Below, piece after piece: positions 19,018 to 26,602 of a stretch of 64,000 nt of DNA (its first letter is position 1; each line of letters begins with the position of its first letter). The notes under the pieces were generated by a model. The model had not been told where the DNA came from. It worked only from the letters and a program-made list of their open reading frames with translations, and searched no databases. Source of the DNA: Pseudomonas parasichuanensis (lineage in GTDB: Bacteria > Pseudomonadota > Gammaproteobacteria > Pseudomonadales > Pseudomonadaceae); the NCBI RefSeq assembly GCF_021601385.1, contig NZ_BQHO01000015.1, positions 1-64,000 on the forward strand, read 5' to 3'. Both the position numbers and the translations under genes were made by a program.

Positions 19018-19676
19018 AGATGGGCGTTATTGGCGTGCAAGCGATTTGATATCACTTTTGGATTAGGTATTTGTGCCGTTGGTCGGGTTCGGGTTCGGAT
19101 CTCAGAATGTTTGTTTTTGTAGATGTATGCGCATTCAACGGCGATGGCGACTTATAGTCACCTTTCCGCCCTTACGGCGGCCTACTTAATGAGATGGTCA
19201 CCCCGGCACCCTGCGCTGCGCTCCGGGGTCCCCTCGACTCCGGCGCCTTCCGGGCCCGCGCGGCCTCCTGAAGTCGCAATTTGTGTTGCCTGGACTATTG
19301 CGCGCTTAGAAGCAAAAGCAAAAACAGATCAAGAGCAGATCAAGATCTAAGTTTGGCTGTTGTTGATGTGTTGTTTATTCGGGCCCTATCGCCGGCAAGC
19401 CGGCTCCCACAGGTACAGTGTAAACCTGAAGTTTTCGCACTATCCTGTGGGAGCTGGCTTGCCAGCGATTGCAATCTAGAGATCCCACTTAATCCAACTA
19501 GCGACAGCTAACGCCAGCCCAGGCGCCGCCCCTAACTTCGCGACTTCAGGAGGCCGCGCGGGCCCGGAGGACGCCGGAGCGAAGGGACCCCGGAGCGCAG
19601 CGCAGGGGCCGTATGATGGGAGCGAGCGGCTTTGCTTACTTTGGCCGCGGCCGGCAATGGTTAATGGCAACCAACA
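19018..19676. repeat. Non-coding repeat island with long inverted arms
   Basis: No gene is seen in this 659-bp gap. Arms at 19209-19277 and 19540-19607 are near-perfect inverted copies (about 68 bp; both contain CCGGGCCCGCGCGGCCTCCT or its complement) with a few substitutions. Between them lies a REP pair at 19387-19469. The arms are followed outward by different short stretches. The structure may be a small non-autonomous element or a repeated cassette; no transposase is present. Confidence 0.7.
19387..19469. repeat. Inverted REP pair (BIME-like)
   Basis: TATCGCCGGCAAGCCGGCTC at 19387 and onward, and CTGTGGGAGCTGGCTTGCCA at 19445 and onward, face each other and can form a long hairpin. It sits inside the larger inverted-arm island. 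Confidence 0.85.
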
Positions 19677-20555
19677 TCAACCCAACAACACCCGCAAATC
19701 AACCCCAGCCTCACCCATAGGCGGGCACCAGTAATATCCACCACTCAGCGGCCGACTGAAGCGATAAAGGCCATCGACCACCCCATCTTCCAACCCACTC
19801 ATACGCCGCAGCTGCACCTCAAAGGCATCCAGCGAATACCCCAACGCAACAAACGCCAACCCCGCCCCACGCTCATCGGCCCAGGCCACCGAACGCCGCA
19901 CGACAAACGCCTCAGGCTCAAAGCTCTCCTGGGCCGTACGCTTGACGTGCGCCGACGCCGGCGCGTCATCGAGCTCCTCGTTGTCGCTCAGGCGCCGCCC
20001 GATGATGTTGTCCTGCTCGTCCTGCGCCAGCGCCTTGAAGTAGTTCAGGTCATGCTTCCACAGCTGGAACGCGGCAAAGCTGGAGCCGGCCAGGCCAGGC
20101 TCGTCATCGGTAACAATGGCAGCGTCGACCGCGTCCTGGTCCACCGGGTTTTCCGTACCGTCTTCGTACCCCGTCAGGTCATGCCCGCCACGGTGCAGGA
20201 AACCATCAACGCTATCGACCAGGCGCAACGCCGGGGCCAGCATCGCCTCAAGCGCCTGGGCGCGCAGGAACAACTCACCGCGCTCCTCGCCACGCAGCCA
20301 CAACCACAGCGCGTGCTGGGTCGCCGGGTTCTCCACCACGGCGTCCAGCTGCGGGAAGCTGCGCAGGCCCGGCACCTCACGGCCCAACGCTTTGACCAGC
20401 GGCGCGCCGACGCACAGGATCAGGCGCTGCCCATCGACTTCGGCGATCAGCTGGTCGAGCACGGTGGGCAAAGCCTCGCGTGAGTCGAGGGCGAAGAACA
20501 GGTGGCGGGCATGGGCCGGCACCGGGGTGGCAAGCAGACCTTGCTGGAACGGCAT
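19677..20555 (-). CDS. Dyp-type haem peroxidase (YfeX-like)
   Basis: 292 residues, matching bacterial Dyp peroxidases of the compact class. The distal-side GXXDG signature appears as LTGYEDGTENP, with the catalytic Asp. A proximal His is expected in the AHVKRTAQ region, and the C-terminal half has the RRSVAW and LYRFSRPLSGGYYW blocks. It should use haem and hydrogen peroxide to oxidise dyes, phenolics or porphyrinogens, or act in haem handling. There is no signal peptide, so it is cytoplasmic unless packaged in an encapsulin, and no encapsulin gene is near. ATG 20555 is preferred over the GTG three bases upstream. Confidence 0.92.
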   Translation of the reverse strand: MPFQQGLLATPVPAHARHLFFALDSREALPTVLDQLIAEVDGQRLILCVGAPLVKALGREVPGLRSFPQLDAVVENPATQHALWLWLRGEERGELFLRAQALEAMLAPALRLVDSVDGFLHRGGHDLTGYEDGTENPVDQDAVDAAIVTDDEPGLAGSSFAAFQLWKHDLNYFKALAQDEQDNIIGRRLSDNEELDDAPASAHVKRTAQESFEPEAFVVRRSVAWADERGAGLAFVALGYSLDAFEVQLRRMSGLEDGVVDGLYRFSRPLSGGYYWCPPMGEAGVDLRVLLG

Positions 20556-20737
20556 CACAGGCTAATCCTTCGGCAAAACGCAGATGCTACTGCGCATGGC
20601 GCGCCATCGCAACGCGACGCAGGGCCGCTGCCCCCGCAGATTCGGCAACAATTAGTTACCAAGTATGGCCCTTTGCGATTAGCTATCGTTCAGCCGCCAC
20701 CTAGACTGCTCGAGATCCTTCGCCCGAGAGACCGCCC

Positions 20738-21634
20738 ATGACCGCCTCGCCACTGCTGACCGCCATTCTGCCCCTGGCCCTGGGCATCATCATGCTCGGC
20801 CTGGGGCTGTCGTTGACCCTGGCCGATTTCGCCCGGGTGGTGAGATACCCAAAACCCGTGGTCATCGGCCTGGCGTGCCAGATCCTGTTGCTGCCGCTGG
20901 TGTGCTTCCTGATCGCCAACGGCTTCGGTTTAGAGTCGGCGCTGGCAGTGGGCCTGATGCTGCTGGCCGCCTCCCCTGGCGGTACCACCGCCAATTTGTT
21001 CAGCCACCTGGCCCATGGCGACGTGGCATTGAACATCACGCTAACGGCGGTGAACTCACTGATCGCCATCCTCACCATGCCGTTGCTGGTCAACCTTTCG
21101 CTGATCTGGTTCATGGAGTCGGACCAGGCGATCCCATTGCAATTCGCCAAGGTGATGCAGGTGTTCGCCATCGTCCTGCTGCCGGTGGCGCTGGGCATGC
21201 TCATTCGCCACTGGGCGCCGCGCTTCGCCGCGCGCATGGAGAAACCAATGAAGCTGGTGGCGGCGCTGTTCCTGGCCTTCACCATCGTCCTGGCGCTGGC
21301 AAAGGACTGGCAGACGGTGGTCGAGTACGCCCCGATCGTGGGTGGCGCCGCGCTGCTGTTCAACCTGCTCAGCCTGGGGGTGGGTTACTGGCTGCCACGT
21401 CTGCTGAGCATCCCGAAACGCCAGGCGATCGCCATCGGCATGGAGATCGGCATTCACAACGGCACCCTGGCCATTGCCCTGGCGCTGAGCCCGTCGCTAC
21501 TGAACAACGCGACCATGGCAGTGCCGGCGGCGATCTACAGCCTGATCATGTTCTTTACCGCCGGGGCCTTCGGCTGGTGGGTGAGCCGGGGGCGTGGGGT
21601 GGAGACAGTTGCCGAGCAGAAGGCGGTGGGCTGA
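20738..21634 (+). CDS. Bile acid:sodium symporter family (BASS/SBF) transporter
   Basis: 298 residues with about nine to ten hydrophobic helices across the whole length. Conserved family blocks are the LMLLAASPGGTTANLFSHLA motif near residues 73-92 and the EIGIHNGTLAIALA block near residues 230-245, which in BASS proteins help form the two sodium sites and the crossover helices. It should import an organic anion with sodium; the substrate (for example a keto acid or bile-acid-like compound) cannot be predicted. ATG 20738 directly follows GAGAGACCGCCC. It is divergent from the Dyp peroxidase gene. Confidence 0.92.
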   Translation: MTASPLLTAILPLALGIIMLGLGLSLTLADFARVVRYPKPVVIGLACQILLLPLVCFLIANGFGLESALAVGLMLLAASPGGTTANLFSHLAHGDVALNITLTAVNSLIAILTMPLLVNLSLIWFMESDQAIPLQFAKVMQVFAIVLLPVALGMLIRHWAPRFAARMEKPMKLVAALFLAFTIVLALAKDWQTVVEYAPIVGGAALLFNLLSLGVGYWLPRLLSIPKRQAIAIGMEIGIHNGTLAIALALSPSLLNNATMAVPAAIYSLIMFFTAGAFGWWVSRGRGVETVAEQKAVG

Positions 21635-21680
21635 TCCAAGGGCCAATCGCTGGCAACCCCAGCCAATGACTTTGCCCGCC

Positions 21681-21800
21681 CTGTAGGAGCGGCCTTGTGC
21701 CGCGAAAGGGCTGCAGAGCAGCCCCGGCAATTTCTGTTGCGAAGCCAAGAACTGGGGCCGCTTTGCGGCCCTTTCGCGGCACAAGGCCGCTCCTGCAGGG
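21681..21800. repeat. Inverted REP pair, TAGGAGCGGCC type
   Basis: CTGTAGGAGCGGCCTTGTGC plus CGCGAAAGGG at 21681-21710 faces its inverted copy at 21769-21799. It lies between convergent genes and may act as a transcript end. Confidence 0.85.
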
Positions 21801-21820
21801 GCGTGCTACCTCGGCCCTGC

Positions 21821-22282
21821 CTACCCCTGCCGGCGCTTCAACTGCTGCTTCAACACCCGTAGCGGCGGCGCATAGAAGAACCCAAACGACACACTGCCCT
21901 GGCGCCCTTTCACCGCATGGTGCAACTGATGCGCCCGATGCAGGCGCTTGAGGTAACGGTTCACCGGCTTCGGCGCCCGTGGCCAGTGCCGGTGAAAAAA
22001 GCCGTCATGGGCCAGCACATAAGCCACGCCGTAGCCCGCCACACCGCCGCCCACCCACTGCAACGGCGCGTGCCCGGCCTTGCCCAAGGCCACCAGCGCC
22101 GTGGCGATCAGCCCTAGGGCAACCAGATACAAGTCGTTGGTTTCCAGCATGCCCAGCTGCGGTTCATGGTGCGAGCGGTGCAGCCACCAACCCCAGCCAT
22201 GCATGACGTACTTGTGGGCCAGCGTGCCGACGCCCTCCATGGCTACCAGGGTGCCGAACAGCACGGCGAGATTGAACAGCAT
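21821..22282 (-). CDS. crtZ: Beta-carotene hydroxylase CrtZ-like fatty acid hydroxylase superfamily protein
   Basis: 153 residues with about four membrane helices. The histidine clusters that bind the di-iron centre are visible: HKYVMH (about 23-28), HRSHH (about 35-39), HDGFFHRH (about 91-98) and LHRAHQLHH (about 113-121), matching the CrtZ pattern. CrtZ adds hydroxyl groups to the beta-rings of carotenoids. No carotenoid synthesis gene (crtE, crtB, crtI, crtY) is in the window. Homologues in non-carotenogenic pseudomonads are found, so its natural substrate may be a different lipid. The gene is monocistronic and convergent with the BASS gene. Confidence 0.88.
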   Translation of the reverse strand: MLFNLAVLFGTLVAMEGVGTLAHKYVMHGWGWWLHRSHHEPQLGMLETNDLYLVALGLIATALVALGKAGHAPLQWVGGGVAGYGVAYVLAHDGFFHRHWPRAPKPVNRYLKRLHRAHQLHHAVKGRQGSVSFGFFYAPPLRVLKQQLKRRQG

Positions 22283-22397
22283 GGATGGGTCCGGGGGTTG
22301 GCAACGAAAGGCGCAAGGGTACCACTGCCCAGCGCCGATGTTCCATGAAGGCCGCCCGCCTGCACGCGCCGGGGTAACGCAAATGTCACACTTCCAA

Positions 22398-22428
22398 CCT
22401 TGACCCTGCCAGGCTCAAGGCGTAAGGT
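22398..22428 (+). promoter_or_regulatory. Dyad-containing promoter-like site upstream of mgtC leader
   Basis: CCTTGACCCTGCCAGGCTCA extending to AAGG is a near-perfect 23-bp inverted repeat (22398-22420). TTGACC at 22400-22405 and TAAGGT at 22423-22428 are spaced by 17 bases, as in a promoter; the dyad between them looks like an operator. A MerR-family activator is one possibility, though those promoters normally have 19-20 bases. Confidence 0.4.
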
Positions 22429-22721
22429 CCGCCGCGCATTCACGCATCCCCCGCACAGGAGCCCCCTGCATTGGACAGTAGCCCCAGTCGCTTGCGACAG
22501 GCCCACACGGCGAGCTAGTCCGGCAGCGTCCCTGCCACTGTCTCGCCGCATTCGGTAGACGGTGGTTTCTCAAGGTCTTCGACGACCGAACCCTCCTCCT
22601 CTTCCCCGCCCCGCCACCTCGATGGCGTGCCGGCCCGTGGTCCTGCGCATTCACCGTTTTCAACCGCGCCGCCGTGTGAGCGGCGCCTGCATGGGCCTTG
22701 GCCCGTGGAACGAGGTTCGCT
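22429..22721 (+). ncRNA. Structured 5' leader of mgtC (candidate regulatory RNA)
   Basis: About 290 bases lie between the promoter-like site and the mgtC ATG with no credible gene. Perfect stems follow each other: CGGCGAG/CTCGCCG at 22508-22514/22542-22548 with an inner GGCAG/CTGCC, GCGCCGC/GCGGCGC at 22666-22672/22680-22686, and GGGCC/GGCCC at 22693-22704 directly before the ribosome site. Leader control by Mg2+ or a short peptide is known for Salmonella mgtC; here it is inference. Confidence 0.4.
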
Positions 22722-23435
22722 ATGGATTGGAAAATCTTTCTGCTGCGCGTGAGCGTGGCCCTGGTACTCGGCGCGCTGATCGGCGCCGAGCGGCAACTGC
22801 GTCAGCGCCTGACCGGCCTGCGCACCAACGCGCTGGTCAGCACCGGCGCCTGCCTGTTCGTGCTGATGACCCAGGCCGTGCCGGGCATGCTGCCCAGCGA
22901 TGCCTCGCGCATCGCCGCCTATGTGGTGTCGGGCATCGGTTTCTTGGGCGGTGGCGTGATCATGCGCGATGGCTTCAACGTGCGCGGCCTGAACACCGCC
23001 GCCACCCTCTGGTGCACCGCCGCGGTTGGCGTGCTGTGCAGCCTTGGCCTGTTGCTGGAGGCCGCGCTGGGCAGCCTGGTGGTGCTGTGCGCCAACATCC
23101 TGCTACGCGACATTGCCCAGCGCCTGGACCGCCAGGAGGTGGTGCCGGCCAGCGAGGTCGAACAGCGTTTCGAGGTACGGATCGTCTGCCGCGCCGAGGA
23201 CGAGATCCAGGTACGCAGCCTGATGCTGCACAGCCTCAGCGACCCGGGCCTGCGCCTGCAGTCGCTGCACAGCGAAGACCTGGCCGACCCTGCGCGCCTT
23301 GAGGTACGCGCCGAGCTGCTCGGCAGCCCGCAGGCGCCCGCCACGCTGGAACGCCTGGTCAGCCGGGTGAGCCTGGAGAAAGGCGTCAGCGCGGTGCGCT
23401 GGCAGTTGCAGGCCCAGGCGCTGAACAGCGACTAG
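22722..23435 (+). CDS. mgtC: MgtC/SapB family inner-membrane protein
   Basis: 237 residues. The N-terminal 120 residues form the MgtC membrane domain with about four to five helices and the signatures GALIGAERQLRQRLTGLRT (split across residues 15-33), GIGFLGGGVIMRDG and VRGLNTAATLWCTAAVG. The C-terminal 110 residues form a cytoplasmic ACT-like domain, as in longer MgtC proteins. MgtC helps cells survive low magnesium and inhibits the F-ATPase in some pathogens. ATG 22722 follows ACGAGG; a GTG-type start at 22698 would fall inside a leader hairpin. A long structured leader precedes it. The stop overlaps the convergent dksA-like stop by two bases. Confidence 0.92.
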   Translation: MDWKIFLLRVSVALVLGALIGAERQLRQRLTGLRTNALVSTGACLFVLMTQAVPGMLPSDASRIAAYVVSGIGFLGGGVIMRDGFNVRGLNTAATLWCTAAVGVLCSLGLLLEAALGSLVVLCANILLRDIAQRLDRQEVVPASEVEQRFEVRIVCRAEDEIQVRSLMLHSLSDPGLRLQSLHSEDLADPARLEVRAELLGSPQAPATLERLVSRVSLEKGVSAVRWQLQAQALNSD

Positions 23436-23839
23436 CCACCCTGGCGCAGGTGCCGCTCCCTGAGTTCCTGGCGCTCCTTGGCCTCGATGCTCAGGCTGGC
23501 GGTGGGGCGCAGCAGCAGGCGGCGCAGGCCGATCGGCTCGCCGGTTTCCTCACACCAGCCATACTCGCCCCGGACCAGGCGCTCCAGCGCCTGGTCGATC
23601 TTGTCCAGCAGCCTTTTTTCGCGCTCCAGCGAACGCAGCTGCCAGTGGCGCTCTTCCTCGGCGCTGCCGATGTCGGCCAGGTCGCTGTGCACCTCCTGTT
23701 CACGCAGGGCGCGGAACTCCTGGTCGATGCGCGCTTGCAGCGCGTCGCGCTCGGTCAGCAGCAGGTTGCGAAAGTATTGGCGTTGGGGTTCGTTCATATA
23801 GGCGGCAGCGGGTTGGCGCAGCAGTTCGTCTTCGGTCAT
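23432..23839 (-). CDS. dksA2: DksA2-like RNA polymerase-binding protein without the zinc finger
   Basis: 135 residues, coiled-coil then globular domain, as in DksA. Of the four zinc-finger cysteines of DksA only one remains: C96, with T99, S117 and A120 at the other places (YGWCEETGEPIG...TASLSIEAKE). P. aeruginosa DksA2 (a zinc-independent paralogue in the Zur regulon) has the same kind of loss. It should modulate RNA polymerase with ppGpp when zinc is scarce. ATG 23839 follows AGGAGTT; the long upstream frame is not coding. It is the last gene after gamma-carbonic anhydrase and pyrC, separated from pyrC by a REP pair, and has no Zur box of its own. Confidence 0.88.
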   Translation of the reverse strand: MTEDELLRQPAAAYMNEPQRQYFRNLLLTERDALQARIDQEFRALREQEVHSDLADIGSAEEERHWQLRSLEREKRLLDKIDQALERLVRGEYGWCEETGEPIGLRRLLLRPTASLSIEAKERQELRERHLRQGG

Positions 23840-23882
23840 TGGTGTAACTCCTGTGAAATGTCGGGGGCGCTTTGCGCCCCAT

Positions 23883-23965
23883 TCGCTGGCAAGCCAGCTC
23901 CCACGCTTACTGCGTCGACCTCCAGACATACGCTGTACCTGTGGGAGCCGGCTTGCCGGCGATAG
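23883..23965. repeat. Inverted REP pair between pyrC and dksA2
   Basis: TTCGCTGGCAAGCCAGCTCC at 23883 and onward, and CTGTGGGAGCCGGCTTGCCG at about 23938 and onward. It lies inside the presumed zinc-sparing transcript and may attenuate or protect the mRNA there. Confidence 0.85.
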
Positions 23966-23967
23966 GC

Positions 23968-25305
23968 CTAACGCTCGAACATCAACGGCAGCCCTTGGCA
24001 ACCGTCCTGCACCCGCCCTTCGTGCCAGGCCAACTGCCCGGACACCACCGTGCTGCGCACCACATGATGGAAGCTGCGCTGGGCAAACGGCGTCCAACCG
24101 CACTGGGCCAGTACCGGATCGGCGACCACCGGGCGCGGCACAGCCAGGCGCTCCACCAGGGCAAAGTCGGCCCAATACCCTTCACGCAAGAAGCCCCGCT
24201 CACGAATGGCGAACAGCTCAGCCACCGCATGGCTGGTCTTGCGCACCACTTGCGGCAAACTCAAGGCCCCCTCGCTGACCAGCTCCAGCGCCGCCGGCAG
24301 CGCGTGCTGCACCAGCGGCAAGCCGGCCGGCGCGCGGGCGTAGACCCGGCGCTTTTCCTCCAGCGTGTGCGGCGCGTGGTCAGTACCGATCACATCGATG
24401 CGGTCCTCGGCCAACGCCCGGCGCAGCGCCTCACGGTCGCTGGCGGTCTTGATCGCCGGGTTGCACTTGATCAGGTGGCCGAGGTTGGCGTAGTCGCTGT
24501 CGTCGAAATGCAGGTGGTGCAGGCACACCTCGGCGGTGATGCGTTTTCCGGCCACCGGGCCGGGATCGAACAACGTCAGCTCCCGCGCCGTGGTGAGGTG
24601 CAGCACATGCAGCCGGGTGCCAAAGCGCCGGGCCAGCTCGACGGCCAGGCTGGACGAGCGATGGCAAGCCTCGGCATCGCGGATCAACGGGTGCGCGGCC
24701 GGTGGGATGAACTCACCGTGCCGGTCGCGCCACCAGGCCTCGTTGTCGAGGATGCTGGGGGTATGTTCGCAATGGGCGAGCACGATGGTCGGGGCATAGA
24801 CGAACAGCTTTTCCAGCACCTGCGGGTCGTCCACCAGCAGGTTGCCCGTGGACGCCCCCATGAATACCTTGATCCCGGCCACCTCGCGCGGGTCAAGGGC
24901 GGCGATGGTGTCGAGGTTGTCGCGGCTCACGCCGAAGTGAAAGCCATAGTTGGCCTGCGACCCCGCCGCCGCCCGGCGCTGCTTGTCGGCCAGGGCCTCG
25001 CGGCTCAGGGTCGGCGGGCTGGTGTTGGGCATGTCCATGAAACTGGTGATGCCCCCGGCCACCGCCGCACGCGACTCGCTGGCCATGCTGCCCTTGTGCG
25101 GGGCGCCCGGCTCGCGGAAATGCACCTGGTCATCGATCATCCCTGGCAGCAGGAAGGCACCCTTGGCGTCGATTTCCCGGGTGGCCCTGACGTTGTCGAT
25201 GCTTGCGTCGATCCGCTCGATGCGGCCGTGACGCACCAGCAGGTCGGCGTCGAACTCGCGCCCCTCGTTGACCAGCCGGGCATTGCGTACCAGCAGCGTG
25301 CCCAT
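23968..25305 (-). CDS. pyrC: Dihydroorotase paralogue (PyrC2-like), zinc-starvation cluster
   Basis: 445 residues, an amidohydrolase of the type I dihydroorotase class. Metal-centre motifs are DQVHFREPG (His ligands near residue 61), GIKVFMGAS with the lysine that is carboxylated in this class, and GTDHAPHT near residue 304 with the catalytic Asp. It closes carbamoyl-aspartate to dihydroorotate in pyrimidine synthesis. The gene is 2 bases from the gamma-carbonic anhydrase gene and behind a Zur-like box, as with P. aeruginosa pyrC2, a back-up enzyme made under zinc limitation. A hydantoinase-like role is less likely given the context. Confidence 0.92.
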   Translation of the reverse strand: MGTLLVRNARLVNEGREFDADLLVRHGRIERIDASIDNVRATREIDAKGAFLLPGMIDDQVHFREPGAPHKGSMASESRAAVAGGITSFMDMPNTSPPTLSREALADKQRRAAAGSQANYGFHFGVSRDNLDTIAALDPREVAGIKVFMGASTGNLLVDDPQVLEKLFVYAPTIVLAHCEHTPSILDNEAWWRDRHGEFIPPAAHPLIRDAEACHRSSSLAVELARRFGTRLHVLHLTTARELTLFDPGPVAGKRITAEVCLHHLHFDDSDYANLGHLIKCNPAIKTASDREALRRALAEDRIDVIGTDHAPHTLEEKRRVYARAPAGLPLVQHALPAALELVSEGALSLPQVVRKTSHAVAELFAIRERGFLREGYWADFALVERLAVPRPVVADPVLAQCGWTPFAQRSFHHVVRSTVVSGQLAWHEGRVQDGCQGLPLMFER

Positions 25306-25307
25306 GC

Positions 25308-25868
25308 TCAGAACTCGTTGTGCAGGGCCTTGTAGCCCTGGACCAGGTCGATGTTGGTGCGCGCCACGTCTTCGGAGAACTCCGAGGCCGAAACGCTCAC
25401 CGGCGGGTAGCTGGCAAGGTCGGTGTGCGGGCCGATGTGTTCGGTGGGCGGTACATAGAAGCGCGCCGGCAAGTCGCGGCCATCGACCACCGAGTTGTGC
25501 CGCACCACGCTGCCGTCACCGACCTTGCAGTTGAACAGCACACTGTTGAAGCCGATGAACACCCGGTCACCGACCTCGCACGGGCCGTGCACGATGGAGC
25601 GGTGGGCAATGGAGCTGAACTCGCCGATACGCACCGCGGCGCCGGACTTGGAGTGGATCACCACGCCATCCTGGATGTTGGAGTTGGCGCCAATGACGAT
25701 GGGCTGCATGTCGCCGCTGGCATCCACCTCATCGGCGCGGATCACCGCATAGGGGCCGACGAATACGTTGTCGTGGATGATCACCTTGCCGCAGATGATC
25801 GCGGTGTGGTCGATGTAGGCCGAGGCAGCGATTTCGGGGAGATGGCCGGAAGGGTTTCTGCGGATCAC
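25308..25868 (-). CDS. Gamma-class carbonic anhydrase
   Basis: 186 residues forming a left-handed beta-helix of hexapeptide repeats (VFVGPYAVIRAD, IVIGANSNIQDG, CEVGDRVFIGF, CKVGDGSVVRH). The metal ligands of gamma-carbonic anhydrases are visible as the His in VVIHSKSG and the two His in IAHRSIVHG. It hydrates CO2 to bicarbonate; gamma-class enzymes can use Fe or Co in place of Zn. In P. aeruginosa a related gene (PA5540) sits in the Zur regulon next to pyrC2 and dksA2, and the same set is found here. A Zur-like box lies 33 bases upstream of its ATG. Confidence 0.92.
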   Translation of the reverse strand: MIRRNPSGHLPEIAASAYIDHTAIICGKVIIHDNVFVGPYAVIRADEVDASGDMQPIVIGANSNIQDGVVIHSKSGAAVRIGEFSSIAHRSIVHGPCEVGDRVFIGFNSVLFNCKVGDGSVVRHNSVVDGRDLPARFYVPPTEHIGPHTDLASYPPVSVSASEFSEDVARTNIDLVQGYKALHNEF

Positions 25869-25900
25869 GGTGGGAGACCTTGGTCGGAAAGAGCGCTAAA

Positions 25901-25915
25901 TGTTACGTTATAACA
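25901..25915 (-). promoter_or_regulatory. Zur box upstream of the zinc-sparing operon
   Basis: TGTTACGTTATAACA has inverted arms TGTTA/TAACA around 5 bases, close to the pseudomonad Zur operator GTTATAnnATAAC. It lies 33-47 bases before the gamma-carbonic anhydrase start. The genes behind it are those known in the P. aeruginosa Zur regulon, which supports the call. Confidence 0.8.
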
Positions 25916-25940
25916 CTTACAATGCAAGCGCTCTCGACGG

Positions 25941-26020
25941 AGGCCATCGCTGACAAGCCAGCTCCCATTCTGACAGGCTTGCGCGATCCCTGTGGGAGCC
26001 GGCTTGCCGGCGATGAGGCC
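25941..26020. repeat. Inverted REP pair
   Basis: CATCGCTGACAAGCCAGCTC and CTGTGGGAGCCGGCTTGCCG face each other at 25945-25970 and 25990-26016. Confidence 0.8.
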
Positions 26021-26094
26021 GGCGCAGGCCTGTATTGACCTTGATCACCCCTGGCTTTAGGGCACAATCCCACTCCCCACCTCGAGCCCCTGTC

Positions 26095-26598
26095 ATGACC
26101 GTTCGCCCTACCCTCGCCACCGACCTTCCCCTGCTGCCCACCATCGAACGCTCCGCCGCCCAGGCGTTCAGGCAGTACCCGACATTGGCCTGGCTGGCCG
26201 ACAGCGAGGTCATGGATGAAGCCGCACATGCCGCCTTTGCCGGAGCAGGCACCAGCTGGGTGGCGGTGGATGCCGAGGACCGGCCATTGGGTTTCCTGTG
26301 TGCCACCCGTGTCGACGCGGTGCTGCATATCGATGAGCTGTCGGTCCGCCAGGACGCCCAAGGCCAAGGGCTTGGCCGGCAGTTGCTGGATCGGGCGGTG
26401 GGCGTGGCGCGCCAACTCGGGCTGCAGGCGGTGACGCTGACCACCTTTGGCGAAGTGCCGTGGAATGGGCCGTTCTACCAACGTTATGGGTTCGAACGGC
26501 TGGGGGATGGGGCGCTGGATCAACGCCTAAGAGCGATACTGGCAGCCGAACGGGCGCACGGGCTTGAAGATCGTTGCGCCATGCGCCTGGCCGTATAG
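26095..26598 (+). CDS. GNAT-family N-acetyltransferase
   Basis: 167 residues from ATG 26095; an upstream start at 26035 would run through non-conserved sequence. The acetyl-CoA-binding motif A reads VRQDAQGQGLGRQLLDRAV (R/Q-x-x-G-x-G/A as QGQGLG, about residues 85-100), preceded by beta strand IDELSV, and motif B is the FYQRYGFERLG stretch near residues 125-135, all typical of GNAT. The acetyl acceptor is unknown. Its stop lies 4 bases from the stop of the convergent diguanylate cyclase. Confidence 0.88.
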   Translation: MTVRPTLATDLPLLPTIERSAAQAFRQYPTLAWLADSEVMDEAAHAAFAGAGTSWVAVDAEDRPLGFLCATRVDAVLHIDELSVRQDAQGQGLGRQLLDRAVGVARQLGLQAVTLTTFGEVPWNGPFYQRYGFERLGDGALDQRLRAILAAERAHGLEDRCAMRLAV

Positions 26599-26602
26599 AG
26601 CG

